Origin: Nonomuraea wenchangensis
GTDB lineage: Bacteria > Actinomycetota > Actinomycetes > Streptosporangiales > Streptosporangiaceae
NCBI RefSeq assembly: GCF_900111685.1
Contig: NZ_FOHX01000003.1
Coordinates: 248,001 to 312,000 of the forward strand
DNA: 64,000 bases
Direction: 5' to 3'
A program made the translations under genes and the position numbers. Shown piece after piece: positions 40,123 through 48,112 of the stretch (its first letter is position 1; every line of letters starts with the position of its first letter). The notes under the pieces are model-generated. The model had not been told where the DNA came from. It ran no database searches and was given only the letters and a program-made list of their open reading frames with translations.

Positions 40123-43100
40123 TCAATCAGAGGAGCCCGACCGGCGCCGGTCGCAGTCCGCCGTCCTGTGGACAGGGTGCGCGGCCAGCAGGTCGCGGGC
40201 CTGCGCGCGGGCCAGGTTCCAGCCGTTCCAGGGGTCCGGCCGGTCCAGCTCGTTGGCCGCGATCACGTCGGCCAGCACACAGCTCCGCTGTGGCTCCGGC
40301 AGCCGGTCGAGCGCCGGCACCGCCTCCGCGCCGAGATCGCCCAGGTAGTCGGAGTCCAGGTTGGCGACGCCGCGCACCTCGACCTGCGTGGCCGCGACCC
40401 GCAGATCCGGGTTGACCAGCGCGAACGCGCCCAGCCCCAGCCCCGTCACCAGGACGATCGTCCGCGGCAGCCAGCCCGAGCCGCGCCCCGTCAGGCGGGC
40501 CGCCCCGGCCAGCAGCACCAGCGCGAACACCGCCCCCAGCCACCAGACCGTGGCCTGCACCGACAGCCGCAGCCGGGACAGGCCGTAGGCGTCGGTGTAG
40601 AGGCTCATCCGGTGCAGGGCAGAGGCAAGCACCACCATGGTCAGGCCGCAGAGCACGCCCAGCAGCCCGGCCAGCACCCAGCGCTCCCGCCGCCCGGTCC
40701 GCAGCAGCCCGGCCGCCACCGCCACGATGCCGAGCACGAACACGCTCACCACGACGAGCTGGAAGAAGCCCTGCCTGGCGTACTCGGCGTAGGTCAGCCC
40801 GGCCGTCCGCAGCACCAGCGTGTCGCCACCGAACAGCGCCGTGATCTGCACCGCCACGAACGCCGCGAACAGCAGGTTGACCGCCGTCAGCGGCACCAGC
40901 CACACGCTCCTGCTCACGGCGAACTTCCGCTCCGGGCCCACCGGGTCGTTCACCGGCCGCAACGCGACCAGCACCACGGCCGCCAGCAGCACGGCGAACA
41001 GCACGAACAGCACGATCCGCGCCGGTACGGACTCCGCCCACGCGGGGGCGGTCAGCAGGCGCTCGGCGTACGAGGCGAACACCGCGTCCGCCGAGGCGAA
41101 CAGCAACCCGAACACCAGCAGCAGCACCACCGTGATCCCGAGCGCCGCCACCGTCGGCAGCACCCGCCGCCGGGCCGTGAGCTTCTTCAGCGGCCCGGCC
41201 AGGAACCACGGCACCGGGCCCAGCGCCAGCAGCACCGACAGGCCGCCCCTGAGCACGCCGAGCCAGGCGGCCCCGGCCCCCGACACCGCCAGCGCGCCCA
41301 GCCCGGCCCCCGCCACGAGCAGGATCGCAACCAGCCAGTCGGCGTCCCGGACCGCCGCCATCGAGATCAGCCCGTACGCGGTGAGCCCGAACGCCACCGT
41401 CCACGGCGTCATCCGCCTGACCACGGCCGGCAGCGCCGCCGCGCCGAGCACCATCGACACGAGCACGATCCCCAGCCCGACCTGCGCCTCCGGCAGCGCC
41501 ACGGCCGCGAACACCCCGGCCCCGCCGGCCGCGGGCAGCAGCCAGCGCGGCGGGGTGGGCAACTCGGGCCGCGGGAACAGCGGCGGCGGCACGTACGTCG
41601 GCGGCCCATGACCCGCCGGTCCAGGACCCGCCGGCCCCCGCCCCTCAAGCACGCCCGGCGCCTGCCCCACGGCCACCCCACCCCACAACACCGGCGCCGG
41701 AGGGTGCCCGACGGGCGCCCCCACCGCCTGCCCACTGCCCTGTCCGACGGCCGGTCCCACGGGCATCGGAGGCATCGGGGGTGGCGCGGGCGTCGCGGCG
41801 GGGCCAGTTCCCGCCGTCTGCTCCGCAGGTCCAGTTTGCGCCGTCGGCCCCGTTGGTTGGCCTTCTGTGCTCATCGCAGCCCCGCTTTCTTGTCCTGTGG
41901 ACGTGATCGGTCGTGGTGGGTGGGCGGTGAGCGGGCCCGGCCGCGCCACCTGCGCCATCTGGTACGCCACCGCCGCCGCGCGCCGCGCCGAGCCCGCGCC
42001 CAGGGCCACGCCGAACGCGCCCACCCCAGCCGTGCAGAGGACGAGCGTGACGAGTGCCAGCCCGTCCGAGACGACCACGCTGACGAACACGGCGGCGAAC
42101 ATCCCGAGCAGGAGACCGACCATGATCCCGACGACGCCCCCACCGATCATCCGTACGAGCCCCGAGCCCGCCGAAGGCACGGGCACCCCCGCCGCCGGCA
42201 CCACCCCACCCGCCGCGACGCCGGCCCCCGCCGGAGTCGCCGCCGGAGCCCCCTCCGCTGCCGCACTGCCGGCCGCGGTCTCAGCCGCGGCCTCGGCTTC
42301 GGGCTCGGGAGGAAGGACGTCCACCCGTACGGGAGCGTCCTGACCCACCTCCACCGCCGGCATCGTCCGCCCTGGTAACTCGACGACCATCCGGCACCCC
42401 GCGCCCTCGCCGATCCGCACCGCTCCCCCGTGCAGCTCGACGATCTCCTTCACGATGGCCAGCCCGAGCCCGGCCCCGCCGGAGTCGGCGGCCCGCCCGG
42501 AGTCCAGGCGCGAGAACCGTTCGAACACCCGCCCCCGCTCCGCCTCCGGAATACCTGGCCCGTGGTCGGCGACGGCGACCCGCACGCCGGCCCCGTGCGC
42601 GGTCCCGCTGACGGTGACCACCCCGCCGGGCGGGCTGTGGCGTACGGCGTTGTCCAGGAGGTTCGCGAGGACCTGCGCGAGCAGGTCGGGGTCGGCCCGC
42701 ACCACCAGCCCCGCCGGCACCTCGGCGCGGATCGCGACGTCCTCCCTGGCCAGCCCGGCCTCCCGTACGGCCTGGTCGACGAGCGGCGCCAGGGTGACGG
42801 CCTCGGCCTCGATGAGCCGCGCCCCGCTGTCCAGCCTGGACAGGTCGAGGAGCTGCGCGACGAGCCGGCCGAGCCGTTCGGTCTGGGCGAGCGCGGTGGC
42901 CATGGTGACGGGGTCGGGCGCGGAGACGCCGTCCACGACGTTCTCCAGCACGGCGCGCAGGCCGGTGATGGGCGTGCGCAGCTCGTGGCTGACGTTGGCG
43001 ACCAGCTCGCGCCGCTGGCGGTCCACCTCGCCGAGGTCGGCCGCCATGGCGTTGAACGCCCTGGCCAGCTCGCCCACCTCGTCGCGTGAGGTGGCGCTGA

Positions 43101-43350
43101 CCCGCAGCTTGTAGTGGCCCTTGGCGATGGTCTGGGCGGCGCGGGCCATCTGGCGCAGCGGCTTGGTCATCCCCATGGCGAGGAGCTGCACCATGATCAG
43201 CGCCAGCACGACGGCGACCGCGATGCGCACCTCGCGCGACAGCCCCGAGTTGATCCCGACCTCGTTGACGACGAAGGCGGTGCCGACGGCGAGCACGATG
43301 ACGATGCCGAGTTTGACCTTGATCCGGCCCAGGAAGTCGAGCGGCCTCAT
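40123..43350 (-). CDS. sensor histidine kinase fused to DUF4173-like membrane domain
   Basis: One open frame of 1,075 residues joins two proteins normally separate. Residues 1-335 are a histidine kinase: two helices (13-32, 41-60), HAMP (57-110), HisKA with VSHELRTP (His122), HATPase (230-330, NLLDNAVRHSPPGG, GAGLGLAIV). A low-complexity linker and two helices (404-450) follow, then a Pro-rich stretch beginning at Met493 (ATG 41874). From about 590 comes a multi-pass DUF4173/DUF4153-like region ending LDSDYLGDLGAEAVPALDRLP... NELDRPDPWNGWNLARAQ. No stop or frameshift separates the parts. A separate protein could start at ATG 41874, though its ribosome binding site is weak. ATG 43350 overlaps the response-regulator stop. 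Confidence 0.8.
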   Translation of the reverse strand: MRPLDFLGRIKVKLGIVIVLAVGTAFVVNEVGINSGLSREVRIAVAVVLALIMVQLLAMGMTKPLRQMARAAQTIAKGHYKLRVSATSRDEVGELARAFNAMAADLGEVDRQRRELVANVSHELRTPITGLRAVLENVVDGVSAPDPVTMATALAQTERLGRLVAQLLDLSRLDSGARLIEAEAVTLAPLVDQAVREAGLAREDVAIRAEVPAGLVVRADPDLLAQVLANLLDNAVRHSPPGGVVTVSGTAHGAGVRVAVADHGPGIPEAERGRVFERFSRLDSGRAADSGGAGLGLAIVKEIVELHGGAVRIGEGAGCRMVVELPGRTMPAVEVGQDAPVRVDVLPPEPEAEAAAETAAGSAAAEGAPAATPAGAGVAAGGVVPAAGVPVPSAGSGLVRMIGGGVVGIMVGLLLGMFAAVFVSVVVSDGLALVTLVLCTAGVGAFGVALGAGSARRAAAVAYQMAQVARPGPLTAHPPRPITSTGQESGAAMSTEGQPTGPTAQTGPAEQTAGTGPAATPAPPPMPPMPVGPAVGQGSGQAVGAPVGHPPAPVLWGGVAVGQAPGVLEGRGPAGPGPAGHGPPTYVPPPLFPRPELPTPPRWLLPAAGGAGVFAAVALPEAQVGLGIVLVSMVLGAAALPAVVRRMTPWTVAFGLTAYGLISMAAVRDADWLVAILLVAGAGLGALAVSGAGAAWLGVLRGGLSVLLALGPVPWFLAGPLKKLTARRRVLPTVAALGITVVLLLVFGLLFASADAVFASYAERLLTAPAWAESVPARIVLFVLFAVLLAAVVLVALRPVNDPVGPERKFAVSRSVWLVPLTAVNLLFAAFVAVQITALFGGDTLVLRTAGLTYAEYARQGFFQLVVVSVFVLGIVAVAAGLLRTGRRERWVLAGLLGVLCGLTMVVLASALHRMSLYTDAYGLSRLRLSVQATVWWLGAVFALVLLAGAARLTGRGSGWLPRTIVLVTGLGLGAFALVNPDLRVAATQVEVRGVANLDSDYLGDLGAEAVPALDRLPEPQRSCVLADVIAANELDRPDPWNGWNLARAQARDLLAAHPVHRTADCDRRRSGSSD

Positions 43351-44030
43351 CGCCGTACCAGGGCGTAGCCGACGCCGTGCACGGTCCGTACGACGTCGGG
43401 GCCGAGCTTGCGGCGCAGCGCCCGTACGTGGCTGTCGACCGTCCGGGTGGCGGCGGCCTCGGAGAAGCCCCACACGTCCGTCAGCAGCCGGTCGCGCTCG
43501 AAGACCTGTCCCGGCCGCTCGGCGAGCCGCCGCAGCAGGTCGAACTCGGTACGGGTGAGCTGCGCCTCGCTGCCGCGCACGAACACCCGGCGGGCGGCGG
43601 TGTCGATCTCGACCTCGCCCACCCTGATCACGGTGTCCTCGGCGGCAAGCTGGGCGGCCCGCTCCACCCGGCGCAGCAGCGCGTGGATGCGCGCGACGAG
43701 CTCGCGCATGCTGAACGGCTTGGCCAGGTAGTCGTCGGCCCCGACGCCCAGCCCGACCAGGACGTCGGTCTCGTCGCCGAGCGCGGTCAGCATGAGCACG
43801 GGCACCGGCCGGGCGGCCTGCATGCGCCGGCACACCTCCAGCCCGTCCAGGCCGGGCAGGAGCCGGTCGAGGATCACCAGGTCGGGCTCGGCCCTGGCGT
43901 ACTGGACGAGGGCGTCCTGCCCGTCGCCCGCCACCCGGACGTCGAACCCCTCGGCGGCCAGGCGGTTCCGTACGGCCAGGGCGATCGTGCGGTCGTCCTC
44001 GACCACGAGGATGCGTCGCTGCTCTGCCAC
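43347..44030 (-). CDS. OmpR/PhoB-family response regulator
   Basis: This 227-residue regulator has an N-terminal receiver (RILVVEDDRTIALAVRNRLAAEGFDVRVAGDGQDAL, phospho-Asp in LVILDRLLPGLDG, Lys in DDYLAKPFS) and a C-terminal winged helix (AAQLTRTEFDLLRRLAERPGQVFERDRLLTDVWGFSEAAATRTVDSHVRALRRKLG). GTG 44028-44030 follows TACGCT by 7 nt (leaderless). Its stop overlaps the kinase ATG (ATGA), so it is the partner of that fused kinase. Confidence 0.9.
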   Translation of the reverse strand: MAEQRRILVVEDDRTIALAVRNRLAAEGFDVRVAGDGQDALVQYARAEPDLVILDRLLPGLDGLEVCRRMQAARPVPVLMLTALGDETDVLVGLGVGADDYLAKPFSMRELVARIHALLRRVERAAQLAAEDTVIRVGEVEIDTAARRVFVRGSEAQLTRTEFDLLRRLAERPGQVFERDRLLTDVWGFSEAAATRTVDSHVRALRRKLGPDVVRTVHGVGYALVRR

Positions 44031-44102
44031 GTACGGAAGCGTAGAAGCGGGCTGTGCAGACCACACCTCCTTAAGCGTGCACATACAGTGCAGACTTGGC
44101 AG

Positions 44103-44987
44103 GTGACCATCGCCGCTTACCTCGGCCGCATCGGCCTGCCCCATCTGCTCGGCGCGCCCGCCACCGCCGACAACCTGCGCGTCCTGCACGCCGCGCACGT
44201 CGAGAAGGTCGCCTACGAGGCTCTGGAGATCTGGCTCGACCGTCCCACGTCCGTGGACCCCGCCGAGTCCGCCGCGCGGATCCTGCGCGGCCGGGGCGGC
44301 TACTGCTTCCATCTGAACGGCGCGTTCCACGCCCTCCTGACGGGGCTCGGCTACGACGTGACCCGGCACGTCGGCGGCGTGCAGTCGCGCGGCGACGAGC
44401 CGAACGTCGGCGCCAACCATCTGGTGCTCACGGCCCGCGGCCTGCCCTCGCCGGAGAACCCGGGCGGCGAGTGGCTGGTGGACGTGGGGCTCGGCGACGC
44501 CCTGCACGAGCCGCTGCCGCTGGTGGCGGGCGCCTACCGGCAGGGGCCGTTCACGTACGGGCTGCGCCCGTCGGAGGTCGCGCCCGGCGGCTGGCGGCTC
44601 GAACACGATCCGAGTGGTTCGTTCCTGGGCATGGATTTCGGTCCGGAGGCGGCGGAGATGTCCGCGTTCGACAAGCAGCACCACCATCTGACGACGTCGC
44701 CGGAGTCGGGGTTCGTCCGGGTGTGCTCGGTGGCGCGGCGCGACGGGTCGGGCGTGGACCAGTTGCGCGGGCTCACGCTGTCCAGGATCGGCGCGTCCAG
44801 GGCTGGCTCGTCCAGGACCGGCGCGGGCGCCGACGAGCTCACCCTCGACACCGCGCGCGACTACTTCGCGGCCCTCGCGGACGTCTTCTGCCTGCCGCTC
44901 GACGACGTCGGCCAGGAGGAGAAGGACCGGCTGTGGCGCAGGCTGCACAGCGCGCACGAGTCCTGGCTGGCCGGCCGGGCGACGTGA
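44103..44987 (+). CDS. nat: arylamine N-acetyltransferase
   Basis: This 294-residue enzyme transfers acetyl groups from acetyl-CoA to arylamines or hydrazines. The catalytic triad is visible: Cys68 in RGGYCFHLNG, His106 in GANHLVLTA, Asp127 in WLVDVGLGD. A TACAGT -10-like box lies at 44084-44089, 13 nt before GTG 44103; an in-frame GTG at 44088 overlaps that box and is less likely. It is divergent from the two-component pair. Confidence 0.85.
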   Translation: MTIAAYLGRIGLPHLLGAPATADNLRVLHAAHVEKVAYEALEIWLDRPTSVDPAESAARILRGRGGYCFHLNGAFHALLTGLGYDVTRHVGGVQSRGDEPNVGANHLVLTARGLPSPENPGGEWLVDVGLGDALHEPLPLVAGAYRQGPFTYGLRPSEVAPGGWRLEHDPSGSFLGMDFGPEAAEMSAFDKQHHHLTTSPESGFVRVCSVARRDGSGVDQLRGLTLSRIGASRAGSSRTGAGADELTLDTARDYFAALADVFCLPLDDVGQEEKDRLWRRLHSAHESWLAGRAT

Positions 44988-45044
44988 CGGCGACGAGCGG
45001 AAGGGTGCGGGGCTGGATGGTTCCGGGCGGACGTGGAGGTTGTC

Positions 45045-46169
45045 GTGCACCTCGACATGGGAGGGCCCAGGAAGCTGGCCGGTCGTTACCGCCTGCTCGA
45101 TCCCTCGGCGGCGGGCCCTGAGCGTCCTGCCTTCGACGAGTCCGACCGGCGCGAGGTGACGGTCAGGGAGCTGCGCCTGCCGGCCGAGCTGCGCGCGGCG
45201 GCGCTGCACCGGGCGCGCGCGGCGGCGGCGCTGCGGCATCCGTCGATCGTGCGGGTGCTCGACGTGGTGACGCAGGACGACGCGCCGTGGCTGGTCATGG
45301 AGCCGGTCGCCGGGACGACGCTGGAGTCTGCGGTGGGGTCGCGGCGGCCTCTTCCCGTGGTGCAGGCGGCCAGGGCGGGGGTGGGCGTGCTGGCGGCGCT
45401 GACGGCCGCGCACGCGGCGTCGTACGTACACGGCAACGTCGATCCCGGCCACGTGCTGCTGACGGCTGAGGGCCGGGCGATGCTGACCGGGTTCGGGCTG
45501 CCGAGCCGGAGCACCTGGCCGTCGGCCGACCTGTGGTCACTGGGGGCGACGCTGCACTTCGCGGTCGAGGGCCGGCCGCCCGGCGCGTCACCGGCGGCTG
45601 GCCCTGAGCCGTTCAGGTCGCTGGTCAGGGCGATGCTGAACCCGTCGGGCCCGCCGCCGGTGGAGGTGATCCGCGAGACGCTGGAGCGGCTGGCCGTGGA
45701 CCGGCCGCTGGACCGGCTCATCGAGGCGCTCGGGCCGCTGCCGCCCGCCGAGGTGGCGGCGATCGGCCTGGCGGTGGCCGACCGGCTGCGCCAGGGGCAG
45801 GGGCCGCACGGCGGGGTGCACCCCGGGAACGTTCTAGTGGACGATCGGGGCCGGGCGACGCTGCTGCCGTCCGTGCGGTCGGGGACGCCGCCCGCGTACG
45901 CGGCGCCGGAGGGCGGGCTCGGCCCGGCGGCCGACCTGTGGTCGCTCGGGGCCACGTTGTACGCCGCCCTGGAGGGCCGCCCGCCCGCGCCGGGCGCGGC
46001 GATGACCAGGGCCGGCGTGCTGGGACCGCTGCTGTTCCGGCTGCTGTCGCCCGATCCGGCGGCGCGCCCGTCGCTGGAGGAGGTCGCCGCCGGGCTGAGC
46101 CCGACCGGCCGCCGCCGCGGCCCCGGCCAAGACAGCCCCGGTGAGGACGGCGCCGGGCGAGGCCGGTGA
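45045..46169 (+). CDS. tandem degenerate Ser/Thr protein kinase (pseudokinase)
   Basis: This 374-residue protein contains two kinase-like modules. The first (about 14-180) retains RYRLLD, ALRHPSIVRVLDVV and ADLWSLGATLHFAVEGRPP, but the catalytic HRD loop is HGNVDPGHVLL (129-139), DFG is TGFG (148-151), and the ATP lysine position reads VTVREL with arginine. The second (about 235-350) keeps HGGVHPGNVL, AYAAPEGG and ADLWSLGATLYAALEGRPP but lacks the N-lobe. It is thus probably catalytically dead and acts as a scaffold or ligand sensor. GTG 45045 is preceded by GGAGG (5-nt spacing); GTG 45033 is an alternative. No membrane helix is present. Confidence 0.75.
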   Translation: MHLDMGGPRKLAGRYRLLDPSAAGPERPAFDESDRREVTVRELRLPAELRAAALHRARAAAALRHPSIVRVLDVVTQDDAPWLVMEPVAGTTLESAVGSRRPLPVVQAARAGVGVLAALTAAHAASYVHGNVDPGHVLLTAEGRAMLTGFGLPSRSTWPSADLWSLGATLHFAVEGRPPGASPAAGPEPFRSLVRAMLNPSGPPPVEVIRETLERLAVDRPLDRLIEALGPLPPAEVAAIGLAVADRLRQGQGPHGGVHPGNVLVDDRGRATLLPSVRSGTPPAYAAPEGGLGPAADLWSLGATLYAALEGRPPAPGAAMTRAGVLGPLLFRLLSPDPAARPSLEEVAAGLSPTGRRRGPGQDSPGEDGAGRGR

Positions 46170-46268
46170 AAGCGATCCGGCACTTCGGGCAATCAGCGGT
46201 GACCGTCTTCGCGAACCGAACGGAGAGCCGCGCGTGACCCCAGCACGAACGCCGACGAGGCCGCCCGC

Positions 46269-46805
46269 ATGAACGTCCCCACCCATCAAGCGCTGGACCT
46301 GGACCAGATCTTCGACACGTACTTCACGGAGATCCACCGCTACATCGCCCGGCGGCTCTCCAGGGACGACGCCGACGACCTGGCGGGCGAGGTCTTCCTG
46401 ATCGCCGCCGAAGGCGGGTACGAGCCTTCGCGCGGCGACGTCAAACCGTGGTTGTACGGCATCGCCACCAAGCTCATCTCACGGCACCACCGCGGCGAGG
46501 TCCGCCGATGGAGGGCGCTCAGCCGGACGGCGGAGCGCGAGGCGCACAGCCACGAGGACACGACGCTCGCGCGGGTCACGGCCGGCGCGCTCACCGGCAG
46601 GCTCGCGGGGGCGCTTGCCGGGCTGAACAGGGGTGACCGGGACGTGGTGCTCCTGGTGGCGCTGGGCGGCTTCACCCACCAGGAGGTCGCGACCGCCCTG
46701 GAGATCCCCTACGGCACCGTCGCGTCCCGGCTCAGCCGGGCACGCAAGCGCCTCCGCCTGGCACTGGGCGACGTCAACCCGCTGAAGGAGGGCCACGATG
46801 GATGA
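46269..46805 (+). CDS. ECF-type RNA polymerase sigma factor
   Basis: This 178-residue sigma-70-like factor has region 2 (LDQIFDTYFTEIHRYIARRLSRDDADDLAGEVFLIAAEG... VKPWLYGIATKLISRHHRGEVRRW) and region 4 (ALAGLNRGDRDVVLLVALGGFTHQEVATALEIPYGTVASRLSRARKRLRLALG). GAGG lies 8 nt ahead of ATG 46269. Its end overlaps the next gene by 8 nt, which encodes a membrane-anchored protein that may bind it. Which promoters it reads is unknown. Confidence 0.9.
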   Translation: MNVPTHQALDLDQIFDTYFTEIHRYIARRLSRDDADDLAGEVFLIAAEGGYEPSRGDVKPWLYGIATKLISRHHRGEVRRWRALSRTAEREAHSHEDTTLARVTAGALTGRLAGALAGLNRGDRDVVLLVALGGFTHQEVATALEIPYGTVASRLSRARKRLRLALGDVNPLKEGHDG

Positions 46806-47454
46806 GATCACCCTGCTCGCCCAGGCGATCCCTGACGAGCCGCCGCCTTCGGCCGAGACCGTGGCACGGGCCCGTGCGCGGCTGAGCGCCCGCCACCGCA
46901 CGGCCCGTTCGGCGCGCCCGAGCCCCCGCCGGCGCTGGGGCTGGACGGTGGGCGCCGCCGCGGCCACCGCGGCGGTCGTCACGGCCGTCGCTGTGTCGGT
47001 GTCGAACCTGACCGGCGTCACCGGCCCCGCGCCCCTGGCCTCGCCCCCGCCCTCACCGGCCTTCGAGGAGCCGCCCCACGCCTACAAGGGGCTGAACCTC
47101 CTGTCGGCGACGACGGCGCCGCGCTCGGCGACGAAGAAGCGCCTCCGCTTCCACCCCACCAGCGAGGACGTCAAGCTCGTGATCTTCTGCCAGGAGCCAG
47201 GCTCGATCTTCTTCACCCATGAGGGAACGAGCGGCGCCACCGGCACCTGCGGCCCCGACGGCGGGCTCAGCATGCTCGCGGACAAGGCGTACGAGCCGGG
47301 CTGGCTCGGCCGCGACCACCAGGTCACGGTCTGGGTCTTCCCCCCTGACGCCCCGGTCGCGCGCGTGTCCGGCCCGAAGGCGGCCGACCGGCTGGCCGCC
47401 GAATTCGGTGAGCGGGCCGGGGCCTGGTCGGTCGCGGCGTACGACGCCGGCTGA
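46798..47454 (+). CDS. membrane-anchored partner of the ECF sigma factor
   Basis: This 218-residue protein has a basic cytoplasmic N-terminus, one helix (about 48-70, WGWTVGAAAATAAVVTAVAVSVSN), and an external domain with two cysteines (LVIFCQEPG, TGTCGPDG). It resembles the CU044_5270-type proteins cotranscribed with ECF genes; a ZAS-type zinc motif (HxxxCxxC) is not present, so a classical anti-sigma role is not proven. ATG 46798 lies inside the sigma gene, implying coupling. Confidence 0.75.
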   Translation: MDEITLLAQAIPDEPPPSAETVARARARLSARHRTARSARPSPRRRWGWTVGAAAATAAVVTAVAVSVSNLTGVTGPAPLASPPPSPAFEEPPHAYKGLNLLSATTAPRSATKKRLRFHPTSEDVKLVIFCQEPGSIFFTHEGTSGATGTCGPDGGLSMLADKAYEPGWLGRDHQVTVWVFPPDAPVARVSGPKAADRLAAEFGERAGAWSVAAYDAG

Positions 47455-47457
47455 CGA

Positions 47458-47477
47458 TTTCGCGATACATCGCGAAA
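47458..47477. promoter_or_regulatory. TTTCGCGAT/ATCGCGAAA palindrome
   Basis: Arms TTTCGCGAT and ATCGCGAAA are perfect 9-bp inverted repeats around AC. They lie 3 nt after the stop of the anti-sigma-like gene and 88 nt before the next start. The core resembles the TCGCGATATATCGCGA type of operator that I recall for PadR-like regulators in actinomycetes; it could alternatively be part of a terminator. Confidence 0.5.
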
Positions 47478-47565
47478 GGGAACCTCCAGGGTGTCCCGAT
47501 CGTTGGATCGGCGACGCAGAATATGGAAGAGGCGGGGCGTGCGCTCCCGCGTTCGGAGGAAGAGG

Positions 47566-47757
47566 ATGTCGCCAATCCAGAAATACGCCATCGGCGCGGG
47601 CATAGCCGTCCTGATCTCGCTGATCTTCCTGCCGGGTTGGGTCACCCTGCTGGTGGTGCTGGGCGTGATCGGCGCTCCGGTGGTCGGCTACCTGATGCTC
47701 GACCCCTCGCAGCGCGAGCGGCTGAAGAGGGCGCGCCGGCGCGGGATCGGCCGCTGA
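47566..47757 (+). CDS. small two-helix membrane protein, 63 aa
   Basis: The protein is MSPIQKYAIGAGIAVLISLIFLPGWVTLLVVLGVIG..., ending in a basic tail (PSQRERLKRARRRGIGR). Two hydrophobic stretches (about 6-24 and 26-46) suggest a membrane hairpin. ATG 47566 has a GGAGG site; the longer frame upstream is arginine-rich shadow. The function is unknown. Confidence 0.7.
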   Translation: MSPIQKYAIGAGIAVLISLIFLPGWVTLLVVLGVIGAPVVGYLMLDPSQRERLKRARRRGIGR

Positions 47758-47765
47758 GGCCGGCC

Positions 47766-47807
47766 GGCGGAGGCCGGTCCCGTACGTACGGGTCTCAGGC
47801 CTCCGCC
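47766..47807. terminator. long hairpin between convergent genes
   Basis: Arms GGCGGAGGCC (47766-47775) and GGCCTCCGCC (47798-47807) enclose a second palindrome, CCCGTACGTACGGG (47779-47792). It sits at the junction of two convergent genes and overlaps the last codons of the DUF3817 gene. It is a likely bidirectional terminator. Confidence 0.7.
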
Positions 47808-48109
47808 GCGGCCGGCGCGGCCGACTGGACGCGCTCGGTCACCTTGCGTTCGATGAAGAACGACAGGAAGGGCACGGTGCCGCCGAGCATGACGCCCAGC
47901 ATGTAGGGCCACGACCAGCGCGCCTTCATGCCGAGGTTCATGACCGCGACCAGATAGAGCATGTAGAGCCCGCCGTGGATCGGCGCGGTGATCTTCGACA
48001 GGGTGGGGTTGCCGAAGCCGTAGCGCAGCACCATGGCGGCGCACAGGATGAGCAGCATGCAGCCGACGACGTAGGCGAGCACCCGGAAGGGCTTCAGAGC
48101 CGATTCCAC
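47795..48109 (-). CDS. DUF3817 membrane protein
   Basis: This 104-residue three-helix membrane protein (LKPFRVLAYVVGCMLLILCAAMVLRYG, IHGGLYMLYLVAVMNLGMKARWSWPYMLGVMLGGTVPFLSFFIERKV) matches DUF3817 (YdzA-like) proteins, which accompany heme/copper-related genes. GGAAGG precedes GTG 48107-48109. It starts 3 nt after the SURF1 stop, a conserved-looking pair. Confidence 0.85.
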   Translation of the reverse strand: MESALKPFRVLAYVVGCMLLILCAAMVLRYGFGNPTLSKITAPIHGGLYMLYLVAVMNLGMKARWSWPYMLGVMLGGTVPFLSFFIERKVTERVQSAAPAAAEA

Positions 48110-48112
48110 GTT

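Noticed and set aside
43351..44064. Extension of the kinase frame upstream to 44064
   Set aside because: This part overlaps the response regulator out of frame and is arginine-rich; the kinase begins at ATG 43350 with ATGA coupling.
44063..44075. AAGGAGG sequence on the minus strand upstream of the response regulator
   Set aside because: It would be a strong ribosome binding site, but no start codon in the regulator frame has proper spacing; TACGCT with GTG 44030 is more consistent.
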